NCBI RefSeq assembly: GCF_900188385.1
Contig: NZ_FZOI01000001.1
Span: 1,054,001 to 1,118,000, forward strand
Origin: Azospirillum sp. RU38E
GTDB taxonomy: Bacteria; Pseudomonadota; Alphaproteobacteria; Azospirillales; Azospirillaceae
Direction of reading: 5' to 3'
Length of the DNA stretch: 64,000 bases
The notes under the pieces are model-generated. The model had not been told where the DNA came from, ran no database searches, and saw only the letters and a list, made by a program, of their open reading frames with translations. Shown here in pieces: positions 42,484-52,318 of this stretch (the first letter of the stretch is position 1; every line of letters begins with the position of its first letter). The translations under genes and the position numbers were made by a program.

Positions 42484-43215
42484 ATGTATCCCACCCTGTT
42501 GCAGGCCGCCCCGCTGGGCGGTGCCGTTCCAGCCCATGAACTGACCGCCTGGGGCCTGTTCATGCAGGCCGATCCGGTTGTGAAACTCGTGATGCTGGGC
42601 CTGGTTTTCGCCTCGGTCTGGACCTGGGCCATTGTCTACGACAAGGTCAAGAAGCTGCGTCGCATCAAGGCGGCGGCGGCCGATTTCGAAGAACAATTTT
42701 GGTCGGGCGGCTCCCTGGATCAGCTTTATGATCAGGTCTCGGCCAATCCCGCCGACCCGCTGTCGGCCGTGTTCGCCGCCGGGATGCGCGAATGGCGCCA
42801 TGCCACCGAGCGCGGGTTGACCAGCACCGGCGCCATGCGCGCCAATCTGGCCCAGCGGATCGAACGGGTAATGTCGGTCACCGTCAACCGTGAGATGGCG
42901 AATACCGAACGGTACCTGACGGTGCTGGCCTCGGTTGGATCTGCTGGTCCGTTCGTCGGCCTGTTCGGCACCGTCTGGGGCATCATGGGGGCCTTCACCA
43001 ACATCGCCGCCCAGCAGAATACCTCGCTGGCCGTGGTGGCGCCGGGTATCGCGGAGGCACTGTTCGCCACCGCCATCGGTCTGGTGGCCGCCATTCCGGC
43101 CGTGCTGGCCTATAATTACTTCTCGTCGGAAATCGGCCGTTTCGGTGACCGGCTCGACTCATTTGTGACAGAATTCTCCGCGATCCTTCAGCGTCATCTT
43201 GAGGAGCGGGGCTGA
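42484..43215 (+). CDS. tolQ: Tol-Pal system proton-channel subunit TolQ
   Basis: 243 residues, inner membrane. Three helices: near residues 25-50 (VVKLVMLGLVFASVWTWAIVY), 145-170 (LASVGSAGPFVGLFGTVWGIMGAF) and 180-205 (IAEALFATAIGLVAAIPAVLAYNYF). Homologous to ExbB and MotA; with TolR it uses the proton motive force to drive TolA. ATG 42484 (MYPTLLQAAP) gives the normal N terminus. Confidence 0.95.
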   Translation: MYPTLLQAAPLGGAVPAHELTAWGLFMQADPVVKLVMLGLVFASVWTWAIVYDKVKKLRRIKAAAADFEEQFWSGGSLDQLYDQVSANPADPLSAVFAAGMREWRHATERGLTSTGAMRANLAQRIERVMSVTVNREMANTERYLTVLASVGSAGPFVGLFGTVWGIMGAFTNIAAQQNTSLAVVAPGIAEALFATAIGLVAAIPAVLAYNYFSSEIGRFGDRLDSFVTEFSAILQRHLEERG

Positions 43216-43216
43216 A

Positions 43217-43675
43217 ATGGGGGCAAGCCTTCCCGGTAAATCCTCCGGCCGCGGCCGCCGCCGCGGCCGGGGTGCCATGTCGGACATCAATGTCACGCCC
43301 CTGGTGGACGTGATGCTGGTGTTGCTCATCGTTTTCATGGTAGCGGCCCCGCTGCTGACCGCCGGTATTCCCGTCAATCTGCCCAAAGGGGCGGCCCAGG
43401 CACTGAAATCGGAAGAAGATCCGCTTTGGGTGACGGTGACGGCCGACGGCAAGGTCTCCTTCAAGGATAAGAAGGTTTTCGACAACGACATGTTCGCCAT
43501 TGCGGAGTTGGCACCGCGTCTGGCGGTGGTGGCGCAGGAAAATCCGGAACGCAAGGTGCTGGTCCGGGGTGATCGGCAGGCGACATATGCCAGCATCGTT
43601 GATGTGTTGAGCGAGGCGCGCCGCGCCGGGCTGTCGGAAGCCAAGCTCGTCATCGAATCCGACGGTCGCCGGTAA
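43217..43675 (+). CDS. tolR: Tol-Pal system protein TolR
   Basis: 152 residues, ExbD/TolR family. Short Arg-rich cytoplasmic N terminus, one membrane helix with the proton-carrying Asp (INVTPLVDVMLVLLIVFMVAAP; Asp about residue 36), and a periplasmic domain. ATG 43217 lies 1 base after the tolQ stop region (tolQ ends 43215). Confidence 0.95.
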   Translation: MGASLPGKSSGRGRRRGRGAMSDINVTPLVDVMLVLLIVFMVAAPLLTAGIPVNLPKGAAQALKSEEDPLWVTVTADGKVSFKDKKVFDNDMFAIAELAPRLAVVAQENPERKVLVRGDRQATYASIVDVLSEARRAGLSEAKLVIESDGRR

Positions 43676-43698
43676 GGGGGAATGGGTCGAACCCGATC

Positions 43699-44694
43699 AT
43701 GCGCACGCCCCTCATCCTTTCCGGCCTGCTGCATCTGGCGCTGATTCTGCTGGCATTGATCGGCCTGCCGCATCTGATGCGGGAGCGGGAGGTGATCCAG
43801 CTGCAGGAAGTACCGGTCGATATTGTGGAAATCGGCCCGGCCACCATTGCCAAGCTGCAGCAGCCGACCCCGCCGCGCCCCCAGCCCCCGCACCCGACCC
43901 CGCCCAAACCGCAGCCGCCCACGCCGCCTGTGCAGGCCAAGGAAGAACCGCCGCCGCCGGACATCAAGACGCCGGAGCCGCCACCCCCGCAGGTGGCGCA
44001 GAAGCTGCCCGAGCCGGAACCGCCGAAGCCGCAGCCCAAGCCCGAGCCGAAGCCGGAACCGCCCAAGCCGCCGCCGCCGGAGCCGAAGCCGGAACCCAAG
44101 CCCGAACCCAAACCGGAGCCGAAAAAGGAAGAGCCCAAGCCTGAGCCGCCGAAGAAGGAGGAGCCGAAGCCCAAGCCTGAGCCGAAACCGGAACCGAAGA
44201 AGGAAGAGAAGAAGCCGGAGCCCAAGAAAGAGGAGCCGAAGAAGGAAGAACCGAAAAAGTCCTTCGACAGCGTTCTCAAGAGTGTGGCCAAGCTGAAACC
44301 TGACAGCCCGCCGGCCAAGGAAACGGCAAAGCAGGAGAGTTCTCCGCCGCCGCAGCCGAGCAATGCCAAGACCGGTGATCATCTGACGATCAGCGAGGAA
44401 GATGCGCTGCGTCGCCAGATTGCCCAATGTTGGAATGCCCCGATCGGCGCGAAAGGGGTAGAGCAGATGATCGCGGAAATCCGCGTCAGCTACGATACCA
44501 ATATGCGCGTCACGAATGTTCAGTATGTTGGCGGCAATGGTAACCCGAACAGCGATCCGCACTACCGTGCCTTCGTTGAATCGGCGCTTCGCGCACCGTT
44601 GTTGCCAGGGTGCAATACGCTCAACATTCCGCGGGAAAAATATGCGGACAAAGGGTCAATCCTGATGAAGTTCAGCCCGAAGGATATGTTCTGA
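43699..44694 (+). CDS. tolA: Tol-Pal system protein TolA
   Basis: 331 residues. One N-terminal membrane helix ([21 protein letters not shown]), a Pro/Lys/Glu-rich periplasmic arm of about 165 residues built from PKPEPKPEP and KKEEPK units, and a C-terminal domain ([23 protein letters not shown] ... [14 protein letters not shown]) with two Cys. The arm differs from the Ala-rich coiled-coil of E. coli TolA and would be extended polyproline-like. The stop overlaps tolB (TGATG). Confidence 0.94.
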   Translation: MRTPLILSGLLHLALILLALIGLPHLMREREVIQLQEVPVDIVEIGPATIAKLQQPTPPRPQPPHPTPPKPQPPTPPVQAKEEPPPPDIKTPEPPPPQVAQKLPEPEPPKPQPKPEPKPEPPKPPPPEPKPEPKPEPKPEPKKEEPKPEPPKKEEPKPKPEPKPEPKKEEKKPEPKKEEPKKEEPKKSFDSVLKSVAKLKPDSPPAKETAKQESSPPPQPSNAKTGDHLTISEEDALRRQIAQCWNAPIGAKGVEQMIAEIRVSYDTNMRVTNVQYVGGNGNPNSDPHYRAFVESALRAPLLPGCNTLNIPREKYADKGSILMKFSPKDMF

Positions 44695-46058
44695 TGCCAG
44701 CCAAAGCCGATTTTTCCCTGGGGCGCCGGACCGTCATGCGGTCGCTGGCCATGATGGGTGTTGTGGCCGCCAGCGGTGCGGCCACCCTGCCGGCCCATGC
44801 CGAGCTAGAGATTGACATCACCAAGGCCAACCCGCAGCCGATGCCGATCGCCGTGACGAATTTCGCCGGCGACAATCCGCAGGCCCAGCAGACCGGGCAG
44901 AATATCGCGGCGGTCATTTCGGCCAATCTGGAACGATCCGGCCTGTTCCGGCCCATTGATCCGGCCAAGTTCATCCAGACGCCGGAGCAGTTGCGCGCCG
45001 GCCCGCGCTATGCCGACTGGCGCCTGATCCAGGCGCAGGGTCTGGTGACCGGCACCGTGACCCAGTCGCCCGATGGGCGCACCCGCATCGAATTCCGCCT
45101 GTGGGATGTGACGGCGGACCAACAGCTTACGGGCCTGGCCTATACGGTGCAGGCCGATGGCTGGCGACGAGTCGCCCATATCATCTCCGACGCGATCTAT
45201 AAGCGCATCACCGGTGAAGAAGGCTATTTCGATACCCGCGTCGTCTATATCGCCGAGTCCGGGCCGGCGCTGCAGCGCGTCAAGCAATTGGCCATCATGG
45301 ATCAGGATGGGCAGAACCATCGTTTCCTGACCGATGGCCGTGTGCTGGTACTGACCCCGCGTTTTTCGCCCAGCACCCAGGAAATTACATATCTGAGCTA
45401 CTTCAACAACAAGCCTCGGGTCTATCTGTTCAATATCGATACCGGTCGCCAGGAAGTATTGGGCGATTTTCCGGGCATGACATTTGCGCCGCGTTTCTCG
45501 CCGGACGGCAACAAGGTGATCATGTCGCTGGCCCAGAATGGCAACACCGATATCTATGCGCTGGACCTGCGCACCCGCCGTCAAACCCAGCTGACCAACC
45601 ATCCCGGCATTGATACGTCGCCCTGCTATTCCCCGGATGGCAGCAAAATCGTGTTTGAAAGCGACCGGGGTGGTACGCAGCAGCTGTACACGATGAACGC
45701 CGATGGCGGCGACGTTAAGCGCATTACTTTCGGCTCCGGGCGTTATGCTACGCCCGTCTGGTCGCCGCGCGGTGATTTGATTGCCTTCACCCGTCTGGCC
45801 GACGGTAAGTTCTATATTGGTGTTATCCGGCCCGACGGTACCGGTGAGCGTATCCTGACGGAGGCGTTCCACGTCGAAGGGCCGACCTGGGCGCCCAATG
45901 GCCGCGTTCTGATGTTCTTCAAGGAGCGTCCCGCCGGGGCCGGTGGCAAGCAGCGTCAGGCCAAGCTATACTCAATTGACCTGACAGGGTTCAATGAGAG
46001 GCAGGTCTTAACGCCCACTGATGCGTCTGACCCTGCGTGGTCGCCCTTGATTCCGTGA
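44694..46058 (+). CDS. tolB: Tol-Pal system periplasmic protein TolB
   Basis: 454 residues. Signal region [16 protein letters not shown] then AATLPAHAE carries a twin-Arg followed by Thr-Val-Met, which resembles a Tat signal. N-terminal two-lobe domain ([21 protein letters not shown]) and C-terminal six-bladed WD40-like beta-propeller with repeats [34 protein letters not shown] and a final WSPLIP. It links Pal to TolA at the division site. ATG 44694 overlaps the tolA stop. Confidence 0.95.
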   Translation: MPAKADFSLGRRTVMRSLAMMGVVAASGAATLPAHAELEIDITKANPQPMPIAVTNFAGDNPQAQQTGQNIAAVISANLERSGLFRPIDPAKFIQTPEQLRAGPRYADWRLIQAQGLVTGTVTQSPDGRTRIEFRLWDVTADQQLTGLAYTVQADGWRRVAHIISDAIYKRITGEEGYFDTRVVYIAESGPALQRVKQLAIMDQDGQNHRFLTDGRVLVLTPRFSPSTQEITYLSYFNNKPRVYLFNIDTGRQEVLGDFPGMTFAPRFSPDGNKVIMSLAQNGNTDIYALDLRTRRQTQLTNHPGIDTSPCYSPDGSKIVFESDRGGTQQLYTMNADGGDVKRITFGSGRYATPVWSPRGDLIAFTRLADGKFYIGVIRPDGTGERILTEAFHVEGPTWAPNGRVLMFFKERPAGAGGKQRQAKLYSIDLTGFNERQVLTPTDASDPAWSPLIP

Positions 46059-46210
46059 CTGCGTCACACTACGTTCGCATCGCAAGAACAGTGCTCAAAT
46101 CCTTCCAGTCACTAAGATCGTTAAATGCGGCGACTGGCTGCGATGGCACGGTTCGTGGGGCAAATGCGTTATCTCAACACTGAACTGAGTTCCACCTAGG
46201 GGGTCTCAAA

Positions 46211-46711
46211 ATGAACTTCAAGATCGTCAGCCTCGTCGCGGTTGCCCTGCTGGCCACCGCCTGCAGCTCCAAGAAGGAGCCGACCGCCACCGCCACGACC
46301 GCTGGCACCTCCGCGCCGGCCGCTCCGGCCGCTGCCAAGCCGACCGGCCCGGTTCCGGGTTCCGCTGAAGACTTCGTCGTCAATGTCGGCGACCGCGTCT
46401 TCTTCGGCTTCGACAAGTCCGACCTGACCCCGGAAGCGACCGCTACGCTGGACCGTCAGGCCGCCTGGCTGAAGCAGTACCAGGGCGTCACCGTGACCGT
46501 TGAAGGTCATGCCGACGAGCGCGGTACGCGTGAGTACAACCTGGCCCTGGGCGAGCGTCGCGCCACCGCGGTCAAGAACTACCTGACCGCCCTGGGCGTT
46601 GACGGTGCCCGCGTTCAGACCATCTCCTACGGCAAGGAGCGTCCGGCTGTTGTTGGTTCCAACGAAGCCGCCTGGACGCAGAACCGTCGTGGCGTGACCG
46701 TGATCAACTGA
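46211..46711 (+). CDS. pal: Peptidoglycan-associated lipoprotein Pal
   Basis: 166 residues. Lipoprotein signal with Cys18 in LLATACSS, a disordered Ala/Pro/Thr linker to about residue 50, and an OmpA-like peptidoglycan-binding domain (FFGFDKSDLTPEATATLDRQAAWLKQYQGVTVTVEGHADERGTREYN). Binds diaminopimelate of peptidoglycan and holds the outer membrane to it. 152 bp after tolB, so it may also have its own promoter. Strong terminator follows. Confidence 0.96.
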   Translation: MNFKIVSLVAVALLATACSSKKEPTATATTAGTSAPAAPAAAKPTGPVPGSAEDFVVNVGDRVFFGFDKSDLTPEATATLDRQAAWLKQYQGVTVTVEGHADERGTREYNLALGERRATAVKNYLTALGVDGARVQTISYGKERPAVVGSNEAAWTQNRRGVTVIN

Positions 46712-46751
46712 TCACTGTCTGACCGACGTTTCGGCCATGGCCGATGAAATC

Positions 46752-46787
46752 GGGCGCCGCTGGGTTTCCAGCGGCGCCCTTTTTCTT
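46752..46787 (+). terminator. Intrinsic terminator of pal / tol operon
   Basis: Perfect 12-bp stem (GGGCGCCGCTGG, 46752-46763, with 46768-46779), GTTT loop, five T then CTT. About 40 bases past the pal stop. Confidence 0.93.
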
Positions 46788-46906
46788 GGCGCTGGCGACC
46801 GACAATGCGGCCACAATCCCGCCCCATCGCTGCTGCACCCTTCCACCCGTCCGCCCGACGCGATAGGGTGCGGACCAACCTCCACCCTGTTACAGCCGGT
46901 CCCTAG

Positions 46907-47821
46907 ATGATCAGCCCGCTCCGCACCCAACGCCTGTTTTTGCGCCGTCGCCTGGCGGTGGCCGCCATCGCGTTGACCGCCCTGTCCCTTACCGGCCCGG
47001 CCTTTGGGCAGAGTGACACGCGGGAGCTGATGAATCGGCTGCAGCGGCTGGAAAATGAGATGCAGACCATTAGCCGCGAGGTTTATCGCGGCAATGGCGG
47101 CACGCCGCCCGCCGCCTCGGGCTCTGCGCCGACCGGCAATGTCGCTGCCGGATTCGAGGTGCGTTTGCAGCGCCTGGAGTCGGAGATGCAGACCTTGACC
47201 GGGCGTTATGAGGAAGCGGCGTTCCAGGTAGGTCAGTTGCGGGAGCAGCTGACCAAGATGCAGACGGATATCGATTTCCGCCTCAGCCGCCTGGAACAGC
47301 AGTCCGGCGGCGGTCTGGGTGCCGCGGCACCGGCCGCAGCCCCCGCACCGGAAAAGGGCGCCGGCGGAAAGGCGGATAAGGCAGCGGCGGCAAGCCCTGC
47401 GGCGGAGCCGGAGGCGGGCGGCTCCCTGCCCAGTGGTTCTTCGCAGGATCAATATAACGCAGCCTTCAACCTGCTGCGGCAGGGCGATTACGCGAATGCG
47501 GAGAAGGGATTCGCGCAGTTCCTGAAGGCCCATCCCAGTGACCCCCTGGCATCCAATGCGCAATATTGGCTGGGCGAATCGCTCTATGTCCGGAACAAGT
47601 TCAAGGAAGCGGCCGTCGCCTTTGCCGAGGGTTATCAGAAATTCCCCAAGAGTGGCAAAGCGCCGGATTCGCTGCTGAAGCTTTCCTTGTCCCTGTCCGC
47701 CATGAAGGCGAATGAAGATGCCTGTGCGGCTCTGGGCGAATTGCTTGGCAAGTACAAGGACGCGTCCGCCACCACCCGGCGCCGCGCCGAGCAGGAGAAG
47801 AATCGTCTGAAATGCAGCTGA
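46907..47821 (+). CDS. ybgF: Tol-Pal system protein YbgF/CpoB
   Basis: 304-residue periplasmic protein that coordinates Tol-Pal with septal peptidoglycan synthesis in E. coli (CpoB). Signal peptide (LTGPAFGQSD), N-terminal coiled coil (MNRLQRLENEMQTISRE; RLQRLESEMQTLTGRYEE), an Ala/Pro-rich linker and C-terminal TPR repeats (QYNAAFNLLRQGDYANAEKGFAQFLKAHPSDPLASNAQYWLGESLYVRNKFKEAAVAF). The stop is close to and overlaps the tilS start. Confidence 0.93.
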   Translation: MISPLRTQRLFLRRRLAVAAIALTALSLTGPAFGQSDTRELMNRLQRLENEMQTISREVYRGNGGTPPAASGSAPTGNVAAGFEVRLQRLESEMQTLTGRYEEAAFQVGQLREQLTKMQTDIDFRLSRLEQQSGGGLGAAAPAAAPAPEKGAGGKADKAAAASPAAEPEAGGSLPSGSSQDQYNAAFNLLRQGDYANAEKGFAQFLKAHPSDPLASNAQYWLGESLYVRNKFKEAAVAFAEGYQKFPKSGKAPDSLLKLSLSLSAMKANEDACAALGELLGKYKDASATTRRRAEQEKNRLKCS

Positions 47822-49125
47822 TGGAACCGGTTCGACCGGATCAGTTCGCGGCCTGCATGGCCGCCGCCGGTCCCTTCGAGCCTGAACCCCATCTGGCGGT
47901 TGGTGTTTCCGGCGGTGGCGACAGCATGGCCCTGGCCTTGCTGCTGGCCGATTGGTGTCGCCAAAGGGGTGGACGGCTGCTGGCGCTGACGGTTGATCAC
48001 GGCCTGCGGCCGGAAAGCCGGCAAGAGGCGGCCCAGGTGGCCGCCTGGATGCGGGACCGGGGAATCGACCACCAGATCCTGGCCTGGGAAGGGTGCAAGC
48101 CGACCACCGGCATTCAGGCCGGCGCCCGCACCGCCCGCTTGCGCCTGCTGGCTGAGGCGGCCGCCGCGCAGGGCATCCTGCATCTGGCGTTGGCCCACCA
48201 TGCCGATGATCAGGCGGAAACCGCCCTGTTGCGGCAGGCACGTGGCAGCGGCGGGGATGGGCTGGCCGGGATGCCGCTGATTCGGGAATTGGGGTCAGTG
48301 CGGCTGATCCGGCCGCTCTTACCCGTTCCCAAGACGCGGCTGCTGGCAACCTGCCGGGGCTTGGACCAAGCCTGGGTGGAAGATCCCTCCAACCGCGATT
48401 CCCGCTATGCCCGCGTGGCGCTGCGTCAGCAGGGGCCAGATACAGACTCGGCCTTTCAGGATGCCGCCGCCGCCGGGCAGGAACGCGCCATGCTGGATCA
48501 GGCGCTGGCCGGGCTGGCCGCCCGCCATGTCCGATTCCAGCCGGAAGGCTGGGCCATGCTGTCTGCCGGCATTGTGTCTGATGCCGCTGGCATGGGGCCC
48601 CGGCTGCTGACCAGCCTGCTGCGCGCCATTGGCGGTGCCGCTTATCCACCGTCCCCCTCTGCTGTCGCCGCGCTCTGGCAGCGGATGGTGGCAGATGCGC
48701 GGACGGGCGCCACCCTGGCCGGCTGTCGTCTGGCTGCCACGGTGGGTGGCTGGCAGCTGATGCGGGAGGAACGCCATCTGGAAGGCCCGGTTACGGTACC
48801 GCCCGGGGGGGGCATCGTGACATGGGATGGTCGATTCCGTCTGTCGATCCAAGGGACTATGCAAGGGCAGGTGCAGGCGCTGGATGATCTGCTGTGGCAG
48901 CGGGCCACGGACCTGGAACCGGCACTGAAACGCGCCCCGCTGGCCGCAGCCATCCGCCGCACCTGCCCGGTTTTGACCGAGCGTGACGAAATATGCGCCA
49001 TTCCCCATTTGGGATTTAACAGGGCGGACCGGGCCACGCTAAGCTGCTATATCCTTCCGGAAGTAGCAGTTCCTGCATTTGGACCACGCTTCGCTGTTGT
49101 CAGCGCCGCGAATGACATTATCTAA
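47812..49125 (+). CDS. tilS: tRNA(Ile)-lysidine synthetase
   Basis: 437 residues. Adds lysine to C34 of the tRNA-Ile2 anticodon so that it reads AUA. N-type ATP pyrophosphatase P-loop VSGGGDSMAL near residue 32, LAHHADDQAETALLRQARGSGGDGLAGM and RPLLPVPKTRL, WVEDPSNRDSRYARVALR. Starts at ATG 47812 and 47821 are equally placed; the second overlaps the ybgF stop (TGATG). Essential in most bacteria. Confidence 0.93.
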   Translation: MQLMEPVRPDQFAACMAAAGPFEPEPHLAVGVSGGGDSMALALLLADWCRQRGGRLLALTVDHGLRPESRQEAAQVAAWMRDRGIDHQILAWEGCKPTTGIQAGARTARLRLLAEAAAAQGILHLALAHHADDQAETALLRQARGSGGDGLAGMPLIRELGSVRLIRPLLPVPKTRLLATCRGLDQAWVEDPSNRDSRYARVALRQQGPDTDSAFQDAAAAGQERAMLDQALAGLAARHVRFQPEGWAMLSAGIVSDAAGMGPRLLTSLLRAIGGAAYPPSPSAVAALWQRMVADARTGATLAGCRLAATVGGWQLMREERHLEGPVTVPPGGGIVTWDGRFRLSIQGTMQGQVQALDDLLWQRATDLEPALKRAPLAAAIRRTCPVLTERDEICAIPHLGFNRADRATLSCYILPEVAVPAFGPRFAVVSAANDII

Positions 49126-49223
49126 TGGGATGTTCCCCCATCCGGGGTTACCCGCCTGTCAGCCGTCCTGTCGGCTATTGCGCAGGGCACCGGAAGGGAT
49201 GCGGTGGATGAAAGGCTTGTGAC

Positions 49224-51149
49224 GTGAATAATTTCGGCAAGAATCTGGCGCTTTGGCTGGTGATCGGGGTGCTCTTGATTGCCCTGTTCAACCTGTTCCA
49301 AAGCTCTTCCACCCGTTCGCCCCAGTCCGGGCTCGCCTATAGTGAGCTGCTGGCGGAGGTGGATCGCGGCATCGTCACATCCGTGATGATCAAGGGGGAC
49401 CAGATCACCGGCACCACCAATGACGGCCGGACCTTCTCGACCATCGCGCCCCAGGGCAGCAATGTTGCCGACCGGCTGGTCGATAAGAATGTCCGCGTTT
49501 CTGTCGTGCCGGAAGATACCAACCCCTCCCTGCTCAGCATCCTGCTCAGCTGGTTCCCGATGCTGCTGCTGATCGGCGTGTGGATTTTCTTCATGCGCCA
49601 AATGCAGTCGGGCGGCGGCAAGGCCATGGGCTTTGGTAAATCCCGCGCCCGCCTGCTGACGGAGAAAGTCGGCCGCGTCACCTTTGATGATGTGGCCGGC
49701 ATCGATGAGGCAAAGCAGGAGCTGGAAGAGGTTGTTGACTTCCTGAAAGACCCGCAGAAATTCCAGCGCCTGGGCGGCAAGATCCCCAAGGGCGTTCTGC
49801 TGGTCGGCCCGCCGGGCACGGGTAAGACCCTGACCGCCCGCGCCGTGGCCGGTGAAGCCAATGTGCCCTTCTTCACCATTTCCGGTTCTGACTTCGTGGA
49901 AATGTTTGTCGGTGTGGGTGCGTCCCGTGTCCGCGACATGTTCGAACAGGGCAAGAAAAACGCGCCTTGCATCATCTTCATCGACGAAATCGACGCCGTT
50001 GGCCGTCATCGCGGTGCCGGCCTGGGCGGCGGCAATGATGAGCGTGAGCAGACGCTGAACCAGCTGCTGGTGGAGATGGACGGGTTTGAGGCGAATGAGG
50101 GCGTGATCCTGATCGCCGCCACCAACCGCCCCGACGTGCTGGACCCGGCTCTGCTGCGTCCCGGCCGCTTCGATCGTCAGGTCGTGGTGCCGAACCCCGA
50201 TGTGCTGGGGCGTGAGAAGATTGTGAAGGTCCATATGCGTAAGGTGCCGCTGGCACCGGACGTGGACCCGAAGATCATTGCCCGTGGCACCCCCGGCTTC
50301 TCCGGTGCGGATCTGGCCAATCTGGTCAATGAAGCGGCCCTTCTGGCGGCCCGTGCCGGCAAGCGGGTCGTCGGCATGGCCGATTTCGAAGCCGCCAAGG
50401 ACAAGGTGATGATGGGGGCGGAACGCCGCTCCATGGTGATGAGCGAGAAGGAGCGCAAGCTTACCGCCTATCACGAGGCTGGCCATGCGCTGGTCTCCCT
50501 GATGGTTCCGGAATATGATCCGCTGCATAAGGTGACGATCATTCCACGTGGCCGCGCCCTAGGCGTGACCATGAACCTGCCGGAACGCGACCGCACCAAC
50601 TATACCAAGCGAGAGATGGAGTCGCGTCTGGCCGTGCTTTTTGGTGGTCGCGTGGCCGAAGAAATCATCTTCGGGCCGGAGAATGTGACTACCGGTGCGG
50701 CCAGCGACATCCAGCAGGCCACCCGCTGGGCCCGTGCCATGGTGGCTGAATATGGCATGAGCGATAAGCTGGGCCGTGTGCGCTATAACGCCAATGAGCA
50801 GGAGGTTTTCCTGGGTCATTCGGTGGCGCAGCAGCAGAATGTCTCTGAAGCGACCTCCCAGTTGATCGACGAGGAAATCCGCCGTCTGATCGAAGAGGGC
50901 GAGGTGCAGGCGCGTACCATCCTGACCACGCATCTGCAGGATCTGCACAAGGTTTCCGAGGCGCTGCTGGAATTCGAAACCCTGTCGGGTGACGAGGTTC
51001 GGGCACTGCTGCGGGGCGAAGAGGTGGTGCGCACCGATCCGCCGGCCCCGCGTCCGCCGGCAGTGGAACCGCCCAAATCCACAGGCGGCCGCCGCTCCTC
51101 CGTGCCTACCACGGGGAGCGGTGAGCCGGAGCCTCAGCCGGGCGTGTAA
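49224..51149 (+). CDS. ftsH: ATP-dependent zinc metalloprotease FtsH
   Basis: 641-residue inner-membrane AAA+ protease; degrades membrane proteins and regulators such as sigma-32 and LpxC in E. coli. GTG start ([11 protein letters not shown]). Two membrane helices flank the periplasmic domain (residues 7-25 and about 105-125). Walker A GPPGTGKT about residue 195, Walker [13 protein letters not shown], pore motif [12 protein letters not shown] region and zinc protease motif HEAGH about residue 420. C-terminal tail is Pro/Ser-rich. In alphaproteobacteria tilS-ftsH adjacency is standard. Confidence 0.96.
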   Translation: MNNFGKNLALWLVIGVLLIALFNLFQSSSTRSPQSGLAYSELLAEVDRGIVTSVMIKGDQITGTTNDGRTFSTIAPQGSNVADRLVDKNVRVSVVPEDTNPSLLSILLSWFPMLLLIGVWIFFMRQMQSGGGKAMGFGKSRARLLTEKVGRVTFDDVAGIDEAKQELEEVVDFLKDPQKFQRLGGKIPKGVLLVGPPGTGKTLTARAVAGEANVPFFTISGSDFVEMFVGVGASRVRDMFEQGKKNAPCIIFIDEIDAVGRHRGAGLGGGNDEREQTLNQLLVEMDGFEANEGVILIAATNRPDVLDPALLRPGRFDRQVVVPNPDVLGREKIVKVHMRKVPLAPDVDPKIIARGTPGFSGADLANLVNEAALLAARAGKRVVGMADFEAAKDKVMMGAERRSMVMSEKERKLTAYHEAGHALVSLMVPEYDPLHKVTIIPRGRALGVTMNLPERDRTNYTKREMESRLAVLFGGRVAEEIIFGPENVTTGAASDIQQATRWARAMVAEYGMSDKLGRVRYNANEQEVFLGHSVAQQQNVSEATSQLIDEEIRRLIEEGEVQARTILTTHLQDLHKVSEALLEFETLSGDEVRALLRGEEVVRTDPPAPRPPAVEPPKSTGGRRSSVPTTGSGEPEPQPGV

Positions 51150-51177
51150 ACTGGATGAGTTTATGTTGAGCTGCAGG

Positions 51178-51206
51178 CCCCCGGCATGGAAATGCCGGGG
51201 GTTTGT
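51178..51206 (+). terminator. Terminator-like hairpin after ftsH
   Basis: CCCCCGGCAT (51178-51187), GGAA loop, ATGCCGGGGG (51192-51201), then TTTG and a later CTTT. It argues for folP starting at ATG 51240, since an upstream ATG at 51186 lies in the stem. Confidence 0.72.
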
Positions 51207-51239
51207 GCTTTGGTCGCCCCGTCAGACGAAGTTTTCACC

Positions 51240-52232
51240 ATGCATCATCGCCCGCTCGCCCTGCTTTCCGGCAGGGCTGCCCGTGCCGCTGTGGCCGCTG
51301 GTACAGCCCAGCTGCTGGCGGGGGGGCCGTTGGCCTTTTCATTAGTTGAGACGGCCGACGGTATCCAGCCGGCCAACGCGCTTGCCGCCGGCCATCCGCT
51401 GATCACGGCCCGCCTGGCCTGGGCCGGGTTCGACCTGTCGCGGCCCCTGATCATGGGTATCGTCAATGTCACGCCGGACAGTTTTTCCGACGGCGGCGAC
51501 CATGCCAGCGTGGCGGCGGCCATCGCCCATGGTCGCCGGCTGCTGGCGGAGGGGGCGGATATTCTGGATATTGGCGGCGAGTCGACAAGGCCCGGTGCGG
51601 AGCCAGTTCCGGTGGATGTGGAGATCGCCCGTGTGGTGCCGGTCATTGCGGCCCTGGCGGCGGATGGGGCCGTCATCTCCATCGATACCCGCCATGCCGC
51701 CGTGATGCAGGCCGCTGCGGCGGCCGGTGCCAAGATCATCAATGATGTGACAGCCCTGACCGGTGACCCGGACAGCCTGTCGGTGGCGGCAGCCAGCGGC
51801 CTGCCCCTGGTGCTGATGCATATCCAGGGGGAGCCGCAGACCATGCAGCTGGCCCCCCGCTATGCGGATGTGACGGCGGAGGTTTTTGACTGGCTGACCG
51901 CGCGGATCGAGGCAGCGAGGGGGGCGGGCATCGCGCGGGAGAAGATTGCCATCGACCCCGGCGTCGGATTTGGCAAAGACTTGTCCCATAATGTTGATCT
52001 GCTGGCCCGCACCGCCAGCTTGCACGGGCTGGGCTGCCCCCTCCTGATCGGGGTCAGCCGCAAGCGGTTCATCGCCGCCCTGTCGAAAGGGGAAGCGCCG
52101 AAGGATCGGGTGGCGGGTTCCATCGCCGCCGCCCTGCACGCGCTGGGGCAGGGGGCGCAGATCCTGCGGGTGCATGATGTGGCGGCGACCGTGCAGGCAG
52201 TGGCCGTCTGGCAGGCGCTGCAATCGGCCTGA
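51240..52232 (+). CDS. folP: Dihydropteroate synthase
   Basis: 330 residues. Condenses p-aminobenzoate with hydroxymethyl-dihydropterin pyrophosphate in folate synthesis (the sulfonamide target). An N-terminal extension of about 80 residues precedes the TIM barrel (IMGIVNVTPDSFSDGG; DILDIGGESTRPGA; VISIDTRHAAVM; IINDVTAL; DPGVGFGKD; LIGVSRKRFI). Start ATG 51240 (MHHRPLALLSG) lies after the terminator hairpin. Extension MHHRPLALLSGRAARAAVAAGTAQLLAGG occurs in related Rhodospirillales. Confidence 0.94.
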   Translation: MHHRPLALLSGRAARAAVAAGTAQLLAGGPLAFSLVETADGIQPANALAAGHPLITARLAWAGFDLSRPLIMGIVNVTPDSFSDGGDHASVAAAIAHGRRLLAEGADILDIGGESTRPGAEPVPVDVEIARVVPVIAALAADGAVISIDTRHAAVMQAAAAAGAKIINDVTALTGDPDSLSVAAASGLPLVLMHIQGEPQTMQLAPRYADVTAEVFDWLTARIEAARGAGIAREKIAIDPGVGFGKDLSHNVDLLARTASLHGLGCPLLIGVSRKRFIAALSKGEAPKDRVAGSIAAALHALGQGAQILRVHDVAATVQAVAVWQALQSA

Positions 52233-52274
52233 TACAATATTTATCGTCATTGCCGCCGCTGCCGCCGGGCGTGC

Positions 52275-52280
52275 TATAAA
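52275..52280 (+). promoter_or_regulatory. Candidate -10 box of glmM
   Basis: TATAAA 39 bases before the glmM ATG, with TTGCCG about 19 bases further upstream. Suggests glmM has its own promoter in addition to read-through from folP. Confidence 0.4.
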
Positions 52281-52318
52281 GTGACATACACCCCGGCGCT
52301 CACAGGGATTTCTGATCG

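Noticed and set aside
43159-44562. Long minus-strand frames opposite tolR/tolA with Gly/Ser- or Leu/Arg-rich translation
   Set aside because: They are the reverse of the Pro/Lys/Glu codon repeats in tolA; no ribosome site and low-complexity translation.
46712-48649. 645-codon minus-strand frame opposite ybgF and tilS
   Set aside because: Pro/Arg-rich translation without domains; the plus-strand genes are clear.
51186-51239. Upstream folP start at ATG 51186
   Set aside because: It lies in the stem of the ftsH terminator hairpin; ATG 51240 gives a normal N terminus.
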